Positions 51,430-61,220 are shown, numbered from the stretch's first letter. The stretch: DNA of 64,000 nt from Hymenobacter sp. BT559 (GCF_017571525.1 NZ_JAGETY010000007.1:220004-284003); one strand, 5' to 3'. Numbers and translations: made by a program. The notes: generated by a model not told the origin, from the sequence alone.

Positions 51430-54264
51430 ATGAGTACTATTACACTTAATCGAGAGCGGTTGCGCGGCGGGCAATCGCGTCTTCGGCAGGCTTTTGCGCC
51501 CCTGCTGTTTTTGCTGGCCATCTTTGGCTTTTCGCAGTCAGCACTAGCTCAAGCTGTAGATGATAACTCCATCTCCTTGAATCAGCAGCCCTCGGGTACC
51601 TCTAGTGCTCAGGTAGCTAACTACCGGGGTTCTTATTTTGCAGGTGATACCCCTTATAACAATTATGTACAGCTTGGGCAAGTTGCCACTGACGGCACTG
51701 TTGTTAAGCTGGCTCCCAGTATTGGTACATACGACCTGAATGGGACTAGCAGCCTTACCTTGGTTGGTACCTCTCTAGTTGCAGAGGACGGTACTGGTAG
51801 AGGTGCAGTTACGGTCACGGGGGCTCAACTATACTATCGGGTATATCCTACCAGCGCTACGAATGTCTCAAATACTACTTATCCCTTTAACTCAGTAGCT
51901 ATGACTGATGGGGGTACCTATAACGGCATTACTAGCCCTCCTACGCACAACTTCTCGGCCACCTCAAATATGAATTTGCTGGCTGGGCTTACTACTGGCG
52001 GTACGTATAATATTGAGATTTATTTTGTTATCAATAAATCTGACGGAACAACCCAGCAGGACCCTGCCGGTTATTACAGGGCACAGTTCACTCTCACGGC
52101 TCCTCCTGCTCCGACTCTGGTAGGCACTTATGTGTATATCGCTCCAAATGGGGGTGCTAATAGTGTATATAACGTCTCACCACCTACCCCTAACCCCTAC
52201 CAGGGCGCTAACCTGGGCACATCTTATGATGTAAACACGGGCATACTGTTGTTGAATGGTGGTGCGGCCAACACCACGGAGTCTGGTGCAAACACGATTA
52301 CCAACGTGACACTTTACTACCGTGTGCGTCAGGTTGGTACGGCTGGTGGCTCTTTTAGCTTCATTAATTTGCCCCTGACTTCGAACAGTAATGGCGCTAA
52401 GACCTTCTCAACCAACTCCGCTAATATCAACCTGATTCAAGGGTTGCCTAATACCGGCAGCTACTCGCTGGATATCTTCTATCAGGCTAGCGGTACGAAC
52501 TCTTCAAACCCAAATAACACAACTACCTTTACTCAGGTCGATAACAACAACGGCTCTTATTATTCAGCCACCTTTACGGTAACCGGTACGCCTATTCCCT
52601 CCACTGTGTGGGTTGGCGGCATAAATGACGACTGGTTTAATGCTGCCAACTGGACTAACGGGGTGCCCACTGCTGGTACTAATGCAACTATTCGAAACCT
52701 AGGCACCGGTAATACAGGACTTTACCCTAATATTAACGCTGGTATTTCTTATACTGCGCAGTACAATCCAAATTACACTGGCGTTCGCACAAATCCCGTT
52801 GATAATACCAACAGCGGTCCTGCACTAGCTCGTGACCTGACAATGGAAGGCAATACCCAGAGCGACCGTTCGATTCTGCGTTTGCAAGCTGGTGAGCTTG
52901 ATGTATACGGCAATTTTAATAACCCACAGCTGAGCTTTATTCAGCGGGAGTATACTACCCTCAATTTTGCGGGCGCTAACCAAAACATTAGCAACGGTGA
53001 CTTTGCACAAGTTGTAGTAAGTGGCTCCGGAGTGAAGTATGTGGTTGGCTTAATCACTGTCAAGCAGTCAATTACTTTCAAAGGTGGCCTGTTGGTAACA
53101 GACATCACCCGTACTGCGGCTTCTCAAGTTATACTTGCTGACCGTGACCCTACCAATAATAACGACGGTGCGCAATTGATTGGTGAAACCGATGCACACT
53201 ACCTATTAGGTTTTGTGCGCACTAACCGGGGAGGTACTACTTTAGGAGAATTGTATACTTATGGTAACATAGGTATGACTCTTCTGTGGCATCCTACTTC
53301 TTATAATGACCCAAATGGTGCCCCTCTGGCCGGAGGTAACCCTGGTACAGTGGAAATAACGCGTAACACTGCAGAGGCTTATAATCCAGTGTCAAACACC
53401 AGCGGTATTCGTCGGATATTCGGGGTACGCCCTGGTAGCCCTGGCGCTACCACCGGGGGGTTGAACGCTGATATGACTTTTCATTATCTGAACAGAGAAA
53501 CGCAGAACCTGGGCTCGGGCGGCAACATTAAGATAGATGAGTCTAATCTCGTTCTGTTTCGCTCGGTTAACAGCGGTAATACCTTCACCAACCTTGGCCG
53601 GAACAGTATCGATACTGTCGCTAACGTGCTGACGAAAAACGGGATAACGACGTTCGCGACCTTTACTCTGGGCGACCAAAACAACCCGCTGCCTGTTAAG
53701 CTGGTAGCTTTCGATGCCAAGCGCCAGGGTAATAATACCCTAGTGACCTGGGCAACTGCCGACGAAACCAACAATGCTGGCTTTGAAGTGCAGGTATCGA
53801 GCGATGCGAGGACGTTCCGCAAGCTAGCCTTCGTTAACAGCTACTCGAACAATAGCACCGCTTACCAGACGTACAGCTACACGGATATTGAAGCTAATAA
53901 GTCGGGTGTGCGCTACTACCGTCTGCGCCAGGTAGACCTAGATGGTAAGGAGTCGTACTCGCCGGTGCGGGCCGTGAGCTTTGCCACCGCTTCTGCTGGG
54001 GCAGTCGCCATCAACGTTTATCCGAACCCCTCTACTTCGGCCGACCAACCTACACTCGTAGTGCAGTCGCCGGTAGCGGGCCTAGGCCACCTGCAAGTGA
54101 TGGACCTCACTGGCCGCACCATCGTCAGTCGCGATATCACTACGGTAGCTGGAGTTACTGAAGTGGCCGTACCTGGCAGCAGCGAGCTAAGCGCTGGCAT
54201 CTATATGGTGAAAGTGACTATGCCTTCGGGGGAAGTAAAAACGACCCGTTTGCAAAAACGCTAA
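51430..54264 (+). CDS. T9SS type A sorted surface protein
   Basis: A 944-residue secreted protein. The signal peptide ends at ALAQA (about residue 41). Two related beta-rich modules (about 100-225 and 230-385) each contain an LYYRV strand and a GTYNIEIYF or GSYSLDIFY strand. VWVGGINDDWFNAANWTNG (about 393) opens a segment common in Bacteroidota adhesins. Near 765 a fibronectin-III-like module begins (LVTWATADETNNAGFEVQV). The last 80 residues form the type A sorting domain: NVYPNPS, GIYMVKV and a basic end RLQKR. It is probably attached to the cell surface after type IX secretion. It is Asn/Thr/Gly rich and lower in GC than its neighbours. Confidence 0.9.
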   Translation: MSTITLNRERLRGGQSRLRQAFAPLLFLLAIFGFSQSALAQAVDDNSISLNQQPSGTSSAQVANYRGSYFAGDTPYNNYVQLGQVATDGTVVKLAPSIGTYDLNGTSSLTLVGTSLVAEDGTGRGAVTVTGAQLYYRVYPTSATNVSNTTYPFNSVAMTDGGTYNGITSPPTHNFSATSNMNLLAGLTTGGTYNIEIYFVINKSDGTTQQDPAGYYRAQFTLTAPPAPTLVGTYVYIAPNGGANSVYNVSPPTPNPYQGANLGTSYDVNTGILLLNGGAANTTESGANTITNVTLYYRVRQVGTAGGSFSFINLPLTSNSNGAKTFSTNSANINLIQGLPNTGSYSLDIFYQASGTNSSNPNNTTTFTQVDNNNGSYYSATFTVTGTPIPSTVWVGGINDDWFNAANWTNGVPTAGTNATIRNLGTGNTGLYPNINAGISYTAQYNPNYTGVRTNPVDNTNSGPALARDLTMEGNTQSDRSILRLQAGELDVYGNFNNPQLSFIQREYTTLNFAGANQNISNGDFAQVVVSGSGVKYVVGLITVKQSITFKGGLLVTDITRTAASQVILADRDPTNNNDGAQLIGETDAHYLLGFVRTNRGGTTLGELYTYGNIGMTLLWHPTSYNDPNGAPLAGGNPGTVEITRNTAEAYNPVSNTSGIRRIFGVRPGSPGATTGGLNADMTFHYLNRETQNLGSGGNIKIDESNLVLFRSVNSGNTFTNLGRNSIDTVANVLTKNGITTFATFTLGDQNNPLPVKLVAFDAKRQGNNTLVTWATADETNNAGFEVQVSSDARTFRKLAFVNSYSNNSTAYQTYSYTDIEANKSGVRYYRLRQVDLDGKESYSPVRAVSFATASAGAVAINVYPNPSTSADQPTLVVQSPVAGLGHLQVMDLTGRTIVSRDITTVAGVTEVAVPGSSELSAGIYMVKVTMPSGEVKTTRLQKR

Positions 54265-54273
54265 CCCTAGCTG

Positions 54274-54325
54274 CTCCCTAGCAAAAAGGGCTGACTCGCA
54301 AGAGTCAGCCCTTTTTGCTAGGGAG
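54274..54325. terminator. Bidirectional terminator, 24-base perfect arms
   Basis: 54274-54297 and 54302-54325 are exact reverse complements around the loop GCAA. A GCAAAAAGGG/CCCTTTTTGC section provides T-runs for both strands, between the T9SS gene and the convergent ComA-like gene. Confidence 0.85.
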
Positions 54326-54338
54326 GTACTACTGCAGA

Positions 54339-55169
54339 CTAGCCGCGCGGCATCGATGTGCCTGGCTTGCCGGTCTTAGCTTCGGGGCGGAACATGGGGT
54401 CTACAGCGTCCATATCCAGGAAGTGGGAGAAGGTATCGCCCCGCAAGCCCAGGCGAATGGTTTCGAGACTTACAATTTCATTAGGGGCAATATTACCCAG
54501 GTTTACGTTGGCTCCCAGCAGCTTAATGAACCATACCTGCTGGGCTTTCTGAGGAGCTTCCCAAATAATGCGCTCTGACGGAATTTTGGTCAAAATCTCC
54601 TCAACTAGCCCCGAGCGTACTTCACCAGTGCTGCGAAACAGTCCCACGTTGCCACCTTCGCGCGCCTCTCCAATAACCTTTACGGCACCTGCTTCCAGTT
54701 CGGCTTGCATCTGCGAAATCCATTTGTAAGGTGGAATAATCTTTTCGGCATCCTTCGAGCCAACCTCACTAAGTACCTTCACCGACTTGCTGAGCTCGCG
54801 GATAAACTCGCACTTGCGGTCGTGGTTGAGGTCGATGCTGCCATCCGATACTTCCGCATACTCCAAGCCAAAAGTGTCCAGCAAGCGGCGATAGTCCTCA
54901 AACTGATTGCGGATAATGAAGGCCTCGAAGAGTGTGCCACCCAGGTACACCGGAATTCCGGCTTCGCGGTAGATTTCTATCTTACGCTTCAGATTGGGTA
55001 CCACAAAGGAAGTTGCCCACCCCAGTTTTACAATGTCGGTGTAGGGTGCCCCTACTTCGAGAAAGTCTTCGACCTCACGTAGGCTCAAACCCTTGTCCAT
55101 CATCATGGTAAAGCCTTGCTCACGAGGCTTTTGGGTTCGTTCGGGGAGCTGAGAAAGCGAATAATTCAT
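54339..55169 (-). CDS. Phosphosulfolactate synthase (ComA) family protein
   Basis: A 276-residue TIM-barrel protein. By family it joins sulfite to phosphoenolpyruvate to give phosphosulfolactate. Conserved segments include MMMDKGLSLREVEDFLEVG, DIVKLGWATSFV, VYLGGTLFEAF, EVSDGSIDL and VIGEAREGGNVGLF. ATG 55169 is preferred over the longer open frame. In methanogens the step leads to coenzyme M; here a sulfonate such as a precursor of sulfonolipids is a more likely destination (inference). No other genes of a sulfonate route are next to it. Confidence 0.85.
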   Translation of the reverse strand: MNYSLSQLPERTQKPREQGFTMMMDKGLSLREVEDFLEVGAPYTDIVKLGWATSFVVPNLKRKIEIYREAGIPVYLGGTLFEAFIIRNQFEDYRRLLDTFGLEYAEVSDGSIDLNHDRKCEFIRELSKSVKVLSEVGSKDAEKIIPPYKWISQMQAELEAGAVKVIGEAREGGNVGLFRSTGEVRSGLVEEILTKIPSERIIWEAPQKAQQVWFIKLLGANVNLGNIAPNEIVSLETIRLGLRGDTFSHFLDMDAVDPMFRPEAKTGKPGTSMPRG

Positions 55170-55206
55170 GCGTGGTAAAGCAGGCGCTAGCCCGCCAAAA
55201 GAGAAC

Positions 55207-55239
55207 AAAAAAACCTGTCCGCTCATTGAGCGGACAGGT
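55207..55239 (-). terminator. Terminator of the TPR gene
   Basis: ACCTGTCCGCT (55213-55223) pairs perfectly with AGCGGACAGGT (55229-55239). A run of six A at 55207-55212 gives a T-run on the minus strand. Confidence 0.8.
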
Positions 55240-55283
55240 ACAAAATTAACTTAGAAAGCTGCAGTGGCTGCGGCAGGCCTGGT

Positions 55284-56681
55284 CTACTTGCGAAACTGCT
55301 CAATAAGCCGCTGCAAGGCAGGCTGCTTTTCCAGCTCGGGAAAATAGTCAAATAGCAATGAGTGTTGGTCGTAGTTAAGCGTAAGGGCAGTTTCGAGTTC
55401 AAGATATGCTTCGCGTAAGCGGCCAGCAGCTAACAGATAGGCACAGAGCATGTAGTGAAAATGCGCTTCGTGCGGGTGCAGCTCCACAGCGTGCTGGAGC
55501 AGCTCTACGGCTTCTTCATAATTGCCTTGCTCATACAATATGGCACTCCAGCTAACCCAGCCGGTGGCATCTTCGGGAGCCACTTCGGTGGCCTTTTCAT
55601 AGGCCTCCAGCGCGCTCACCACGTTGCCCACCTGGTTTTCGGCGGCACCGAGCGCAGCCCAGTATTCGCCGCTTTCGGCATACAACTGCACCGCTTTGCG
55701 GAAGAAATGCAAGGCTTCGAAGGGGCGCTCCTGCTCTTGTAGCAGCACACCTTGCCCAAACCAGGCCTCATCCATATTGGGATTGACTTCGAGTGCTTTA
55801 CGATAATAGAGCCGGGCTTGCTCCCAATCACGCAGCTTCTCGTAGCACTCGCCGATGTTGCACAATGCCTCATCGGTAGGCTCATTAGGCGGATAGCTGA
55901 GCTCAAACTCAGTGATGGCACGCTGATACTGCTGCTGGCACACGTACGTGTCGGCAAGCCAATGGTGTGCATCATAAAAATCGGCCTCAATTACGATGGC
56001 ATAATCGAAGGCTGCTACCGCCTGTTCGTATTTCTCCAAGCGGTAGTAATACTGCCCCAGGTTGTACCAAGCTACTGCCGAGTACGGGTCATCGTCGGTA
56101 AAGCGCTGAAAGAACTCTTCGTGCTCGGGTAGCCGGCTAGTGACTTCCAGGCAATTGAGAAGCTCCTGCACCGTAGTTTCATTATCAGGATGCAGGCGCA
56201 GGCTGTGCTTATAATGGCGCGCCGCGCTCTTATATTTTTGCCAGCTTTGATAGGCTAGCCCCAGGTTGAAGTGAATATCCTCGCGGTCGGGGTTATGTTC
56301 TAGTGCTGCCTGAAAATAGCGCACTGCTTCTTCAAAGGAGCCGCGCTGCGTGGCAATAATGCCCCGCGTCACGGCCACATCGGCATTATCGGGGTCGAGG
56401 CTGGCCACATTGGCAATCTGGCGTTCGGCCTCGGCATAGTCACCGCGCATGGCAGCTATTTGGGCACGGTCGATAAGCAGCTCAGTAGAGAAGGGGTACT
56501 GGCTAAGCGCAGCCTCACAAGCCTGCTGCGCTTTGTCGAAAGCTGCGCTGGTAACGTAGTGGTCAATAATTACTTCAAACTCTTCTAAATCAAAGAATAC
56601 TGCCTCATCGTGAGCCAGCATCCGCTCGTAGCGGCGCACAGTGTCCTGGGCAGCTCGCGGGTCATCAAATGGTTCGTTCAT
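55284..56681 (-). CDS. Tetratricopeptide repeat protein
   Basis: A 465-residue cytoplasmic protein (no signal peptide) built almost wholly of TPR helices, about eleven to twelve repeats. Examples are GDYAEAERQIANVASLDPDN, HFNLGLAYQSWQKYKSAARH and WFGQGVLLQEQERPFEALHF. TPR arrays bind other proteins; no enzymatic domain is present. It has a conserved role in Bacteroidota neighbourhoods but no defined function that I know. The start could be 56681 or 56687 (two ATG codons two residues apart). Confidence 0.88.
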   Translation of the reverse strand: MNEPFDDPRAAQDTVRRYERMLAHDEAVFFDLEEFEVIIDHYVTSAAFDKAQQACEAALSQYPFSTELLIDRAQIAAMRGDYAEAERQIANVASLDPDNADVAVTRGIIATQRGSFEEAVRYFQAALEHNPDREDIHFNLGLAYQSWQKYKSAARHYKHSLRLHPDNETTVQELLNCLEVTSRLPEHEEFFQRFTDDDPYSAVAWYNLGQYYYRLEKYEQAVAAFDYAIVIEADFYDAHHWLADTYVCQQQYQRAITEFELSYPPNEPTDEALCNIGECYEKLRDWEQARLYYRKALEVNPNMDEAWFGQGVLLQEQERPFEALHFFRKAVQLYAESGEYWAALGAAENQVGNVVSALEAYEKATEVAPEDATGWVSWSAILYEQGNYEEAVELLQHAVELHPHEAHFHYMLCAYLLAAGRLREAYLELETALTLNYDQHSLLFDYFPELEKQPALQRLIEQFRK

Positions 56682-56810
56682 GCGCATAAAAGTCACGAAG
56701 TAGGACGAATGGTGTCGCGCCTGGAAGGCTGCCAATCTAGTGCCAGAAGCCAAGCATGGCGGCCGGGGTAGCCTAGCCAGTCCAGAACGCAGTATGCTAT
56801 CCGTTATTCG

Positions 56811-57836
56811 CTAAGATACAACCGTAGGGGGGGCGGCGAGGTTCGTTTTAGTGGCTTCCGCAAGCCATGCGATGGTTTCGGCTAGGGGGCGAAAAGGCAA
56901 CCCGGTAGCGCGCTCGGCTTTGCGGGCATCGTAGCAGACAGGCTGTCGGCCGGCCCGCGCCGTATCGCGGGTGATGAGCGGCCGGGCACCCGTAATTAAA
57001 GCGCGGCCATGCTCCAACCGCCAGATAATCTCGGCGGCCCAGTCGGGCACGGCTAGCGTAGGTGGCCGCCGGCCCATAGCTAGGGCCATCTCAGTCAAAA
57101 AAGACCCCAGCGGGTAAAGGCCCCCATTAAGGATATAGCGGGCGGGCAGCAATTCGGGCAAGTCTAAGGTCAGGCGCACTAAGTGGGCCGTCACATCGCG
57201 CACGTCCACGAAATTGAGCTGCCCCTGCGTATAGAAGCGGTGTTCGTCGTAAGCGTAGCGCAGCAGGCGGGTGCTGCTGCGGTGCCAGTCGCCGGGCCCC
57301 AGCACTATCGAAGGATTGACAATAACAGCGTCGAGGCCCTCCGCTATACCCCGCCACACCTCCAACTCGGCCAAGTACTTGCTCGTGGCGTAGGCCGTAT
57401 GGCTAGCACCTAGGTCCCAGGTAGCCGTTTCGTCGAGCAGGCGCGGCATCGTATTGGCCGTACCTGCCGGGTCAGCTGGCGGTTGCCCTAGCGCTGCCAC
57501 TGACGATACATAACCAAGGCGGATTCCTGGATGCAGCAAGCAAGCATCTACGATGGTAGCAGTGCCTTCAGCATTTACCTGTAGTAACGCATCTTCATCT
57601 TGGGGCGCGTAGGATACTAGCCCCGCACAGTGCAGCACGTGCGTGACCTCTGGGGTGAGCGCATTTTCCAGCAGTAGGCTGTCGGCGAGGTCGCCCTGCA
57701 CCCACTCAATGCCAGCCGGTGTCCCGGCTGGCGGGGTAGCGCCCCGGTAAAGAGCCCGCACGGGCAACTGCCGGGCCCGGAGGGCCTGCAGAACAAAAGA
57801 GCCGATGAGCCCCGTACCGCCCGTTACAAAAACCAT
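56811..57836 (-). CDS. NAD-dependent epimerase/dehydratase family protein
   Basis: Extended SDR of 341 residues with the nucleotide motif TGGTGLIG (5-12), YATSK as the Tyr/Lys pair at about 148-152, and VNPSIVLGPGDWHRSS, typical of the dihydroflavonol reductase-like or sugar-epimerase group. It lies 54 bases after the PHP phosphatase gene of the exopolysaccharide operon in the same direction. A role in sugar-nucleotide or polyketide-type carbonyl chemistry is possible. The exact substrate is unknown. Confidence 0.86.
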   Translation of the reverse strand: MVFVTGGTGLIGSFVLQALRARQLPVRALYRGATPPAGTPAGIEWVQGDLADSLLLENALTPEVTHVLHCAGLVSYAPQDEDALLQVNAEGTATIVDACLLHPGIRLGYVSSVAALGQPPADPAGTANTMPRLLDETATWDLGASHTAYATSKYLAELEVWRGIAEGLDAVIVNPSIVLGPGDWHRSSTRLLRYAYDEHRFYTQGQLNFVDVRDVTAHLVRLTLDLPELLPARYILNGGLYPLGSFLTEMALAMGRRPPTLAVPDWAAEIIWRLEHGRALITGARPLITRDTARAGRQPVCYDARKAERATGLPFRPLAETIAWLAEATKTNLAAPPTVVS

Positions 57837-57890
57837 AGCTTCGAAAAAACGCGTAGTTTCTGACTACGCTTGCCGCGTCAATCTGGGTGC

Positions 57891-58667
57891 TCAGAGCGTC
57901 TTATTGAGGAGCGGTAATGCCATTAGCTTGCGAAAGTAAGCGGATTTCACTGTCTTATCAGCCAAGGCAGTTGTGTGACGCAAGTGGTGGGTATCCGTAC
58001 CCACAAAATCGACTAGTCCAGCATCAATCATCTTCTCTGCCACATGGCGCGCAGCCGGCGAGTAGTAGCCGGCCAGCGAGTTGAGGTTAAGCTGCAAAAG
58101 AACTCCTTGCTCTTGGCGCAACTTCTCAATTTCGGCAAAGCGGTGATAAAAATAGACGTAGCGCTCAGGATGAGCCAGCACCGGTTGGTAACCCGCCGCC
58201 TTTAAATTAAAAATAGTGCCGCTAAGGTTCAGCGGCTCATTGAGATAAGAGGTTTCAATGAGCAAATAGCGCTGTTCTCCTCCGAAGGTCAGCAGCTCAG
58301 TGCTGGCATCGGCCAGCTTATGGCTTAGCCATTCATCCAGGTAGTACTCTGCGGCGCATTCCAAGGCTACATCGGCTAGGCCCGCCTCGGCCGCCGCCGT
58401 GCGTAAGGATGCTAGCGCACTACGTATACCGTCTGGGGTGTTTTTATAAAAATCGCCCATGATATGAGGCGTCATCACCAGCTTGGTAAAGCCCAGGCTA
58501 CGAAGCTCACGCAAGAGGTCGAGGCTATGCGCAATAGTTTCCGCTCCATCGTCTAGGCCTGGTAATAGATGCGAATGCATATCGGCTACTAAGTTAGCCA
58601 AAGGCATAGTTAGCTGCTGACTTGCGGCTGCCTTATTGTCTATTAACCGCTGCCAAAAGCCTGCCAT
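57891..58667 (-). CDS. PHP-type tyrosine phosphatase, CpsB/Wzb-like
   Basis: A 258-residue metal-dependent phosphatase. DMHSHLLPGLDDGA (30-43) carries the first metal His residues, MTPHI the next, VLAHPERY and VGTDTHH the remaining ligands. In Gram-positive and Bacteroidota polysaccharide loci such proteins dephosphorylate the partner tyrosine kinase. Seven bases separate it from the Wzc-like gene, supporting this role. N-terminal residues 1-25 are not conserved. Confidence 0.9.
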   Translation of the reverse strand: MAGFWQRLIDNKAAASQQLTMPLANLVADMHSHLLPGLDDGAETIAHSLDLLRELRSLGFTKLVMTPHIMGDFYKNTPDGIRSALASLRTAAAEAGLADVALECAAEYYLDEWLSHKLADASTELLTFGGEQRYLLIETSYLNEPLNLSGTIFNLKAAGYQPVLAHPERYVYFYHRFAEIEKLRQEQGVLLQLNLNSLAGYYSPAARHVAEKMIDAGLVDFVGTDTHHLRHTTALADKTVKSAYFRKLMALPLLNKTL

Positions 58668-58674
58668 AAACTGA

Positions 58675-61185
58675 TTAACTAAAGAGTCCCTTAATACGCT
58701 CTCCTATAGTAGGCTTCTTAGCAGGCTCTTCGTAATACCCCATGCCATAGCTGCCATAACCGTAACCGTAACCATACCCGTACCCATACCCGTAGCCATA
58801 CGAACCCTCTGCCTTAGCATCATTTAGAATGGTGCACATGCGCGTAAACTGGTTGTTGCGCATGAGCCGGTTCATATTCTTAAGGAAAGTTTTACGCGAG
58901 TAATTAGCCCGTACAATGTAAATCGGAACATCGGCTTTTCGCATGATGAGGATGCCGTCCGTTACTAGGCCCACTGGTGGTGTATCAATCAGAATAACAT
59001 CATAAGTGTGGTATAACTCCTCCAGCATTTGGTCGAAGCGCGGATGCAGAATCAACTCTGATGGATTGGGAGGAGTAGGCCCGGCCGAGATGAAGTCCAA
59101 CGAATCGATGCTTGTGTGTTGGATGCATTCGCTTACCTTATGCCGGTCGATGAGAATAGTGCTAATACCACGCACATTCTCCGCATCGAAGGCTAAGTTA
59201 ACTTTCGGCTTCCGCATATCTAGGTCGAGGATGATTACGCGCTGTCCCGACAGGGCAATAATGCCACCTAAGTTGACAGTGACAAACGTTTTGCCTTCAC
59301 CCGAAATCGTTGAAGTGACTGAAATAAGTCTTTTTTTATTCGACGGGCTGATAAAATCCAAGTTCGTTCGAATAGAACGAATAGCTTCTGAAACGGATGA
59401 CTTAGGATTTTTATCAACCACCATACGCGATACACTTAACCGCTCTTTCTCATAAGTCGGAATGATGCCAAGTACAGAAGCTTTGCTGTTGCGCTCCAAC
59501 TCACTTACGCTCGTGATAGTATTGTGCATGAGATACCGCGCACCAATTAAGCCTAAGCTCAATAGTAATCCCCCCGCAGCCCCAATAGCATAAACTAGGG
59601 TTCTGACTGGTGATATTGGCGCATCAGGCGCATAGGCAGGTGACAAAATCTGAAAATCGGCCGTAGTGCCAGCGTTCTGAATATTGTACTCTACCTTCTT
59701 TTCCAGAAGGTTTTGGTAGGTGGCGCTATAAAGCTCCAGCGGCCGCTTCAAGCGCTCCAATTCAGTTTCCTTGCCAGGTAAAGCTTGTAGTGCACCCGTC
59801 AATTGACCTTGTTGATTATTCAGTAAGGCAATAGCACTACGTAGCTGCGTTTGGGCCTGCTGTATCTGGCGTTGCAGCGCACCTTGGGCAAAATTAACCT
59901 GGGCTAGCCGCTGCTGAACAGCTTCTGTGACATCTTGCGATGAGCGCCGCACTCGCCTTAGATCCTGTTGCAAGCTATTTAATTCTTCTAGCTGGCGCGA
60001 AAGGGTAGGGTCGTTTATAATCGCTAGGCTTGGAACAGCCTGCGCCACCGTCAAATCATCATTCGGGGTCAGGCGCTCCTGCCTTGCCAGCCTCTCTATA
60101 TCATTGAGCAGCACTAGCTTTTGCTCGAGCTCTTCGCGTTGCTTGGTGATATCAGCAATTCTCTCTGTAATAGTACTTAGCTCACCTTTGGCATCCCAAG
60201 TACCGTTGAGTTGTACAAAGCGTTTGAGATTGTCCTCCGCTTTAGCCAAACTGTCACCTGTTTCTCGGAGTTGCTGGTCGAGATAAGCCAATGCTTTCTC
60301 CGTAGATTCTTGTTTGCGAGCTACTTTAGCATCGCGGTACACACTGTCGAGCGCGTTTACCAGTCGTTGAGCTTTCAGGCGGTTGTAGTCCTGAAAGGAA
60401 ATCTGGATTGTATTAGCATTCGCATTTAGTATTTCTGTCGTAAGATTTTTATCCAGATACCCATTAATAGTATTGTCGTCGAGTAAGATGAAATGATATT
60501 CTGCATCAGAAAGACCGACGGTTTGGGAAGCTGTAGGCAGTAGTTGCAATTGAATACCCGGTAACTTGACCAACTGGCCTATTTTATAAGTTCCCCCCAG
60601 TGCCTCACTACCTAATACTACGGTGAGTTGGTAAGTGTTAGCACTGGTATAGGTGACATTGAATTTCCGGTTGTAATACGCCTGGTCGCTAATAGTATAT
60701 TTTACTCGGAAGGGGGAGGTGCCGAATAATTCAGTCTCCAGCACAGTTCCTTGCGTGTAGTAGTTAATGTCTAAAGGAATAGCTTCTTTAAGTTTCTTGT
60801 AGGTAAGCCCGGATTTAATCAGTTCTACCTCACCAGCCAGTTGCGTAGCACTGCGGCTAGCTTCAACGGCGGCTCCTCCGGCGGCGGCCCCTAGCCCGAT
60901 GGTGCTGGCATCGCTACGCTCATCAATCTTAAGCACCGACGTGGCTTTATATACCGGTTTGGTATAGCGTAGGTACACCCATGAGCCGGTTAGGCCCAGT
61001 AGCAAAAGTAGTAGTGCCCATGGTAAGCTCTTGCGGGCTACTAGCACTAGGGTGCCTATGTCGAAGCTGCCGCCACCATCCGAATCTTCTTCACTTGCGT
61101 TGCTACCTGTGGGTGGGAGAGAATCTGCTCCCGTAGTCGTTCGCCGGATAAGCTCCTCTAACTCCGCGTTTTCACTTATTGCCAT
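58675..61185 (-). CDS. Wzc-like tyrosine autokinase for polysaccharide export
   Basis: An 836-residue inner-membrane protein. A Wzz domain follows transmembrane helix 1 (about 50-72), there is a long coiled coil at about 280-470, a GNVR-type segment and transmembrane helix 2 at about 525-545. The cytosolic BY-kinase has Walker A GEGKTF (629-634), Walker A' ILDLDMRKP and Walker B LIDTPP (near 732-737). The tail (about 795-818) is an alternating Gly-Tyr run, the autophosphorylated Tyr cluster. ATG 61185 is preferred to TTG 61191. It is coupled to the Wza-like protein upstream and the phosphatase downstream. Confidence 0.94.
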   Translation of the reverse strand: MAISENAELEELIRRTTTGADSLPPTGSNASEEDSDGGGSFDIGTLVLVARKSLPWALLLLLLGLTGSWVYLRYTKPVYKATSVLKIDERSDASTIGLGAAAGGAAVEASRSATQLAGEVELIKSGLTYKKLKEAIPLDINYYTQGTVLETELFGTSPFRVKYTISDQAYYNRKFNVTYTSANTYQLTVVLGSEALGGTYKIGQLVKLPGIQLQLLPTASQTVGLSDAEYHFILLDDNTINGYLDKNLTTEILNANANTIQISFQDYNRLKAQRLVNALDSVYRDAKVARKQESTEKALAYLDQQLRETGDSLAKAEDNLKRFVQLNGTWDAKGELSTITERIADITKQREELEQKLVLLNDIERLARQERLTPNDDLTVAQAVPSLAIINDPTLSRQLEELNSLQQDLRRVRRSSQDVTEAVQQRLAQVNFAQGALQRQIQQAQTQLRSAIALLNNQQGQLTGALQALPGKETELERLKRPLELYSATYQNLLEKKVEYNIQNAGTTADFQILSPAYAPDAPISPVRTLVYAIGAAGGLLLSLGLIGARYLMHNTITSVSELERNSKASVLGIIPTYEKERLSVSRMVVDKNPKSSVSEAIRSIRTNLDFISPSNKKRLISVTSTISGEGKTFVTVNLGGIIALSGQRVIILDLDMRKPKVNLAFDAENVRGISTILIDRHKVSECIQHTSIDSLDFISAGPTPPNPSELILHPRFDQMLEELYHTYDVILIDTPPVGLVTDGILIMRKADVPIYIVRANYSRKTFLKNMNRLMRNNQFTRMCTILNDAKAEGSYGYGYGYGYGYGYGYGSYGMGYYEEPAKKPTIGERIKGLFS

Positions 61186-61220
61186 AATCAATGCTAGGTT
61201 AACTGAGCTGACCGGTTAGC

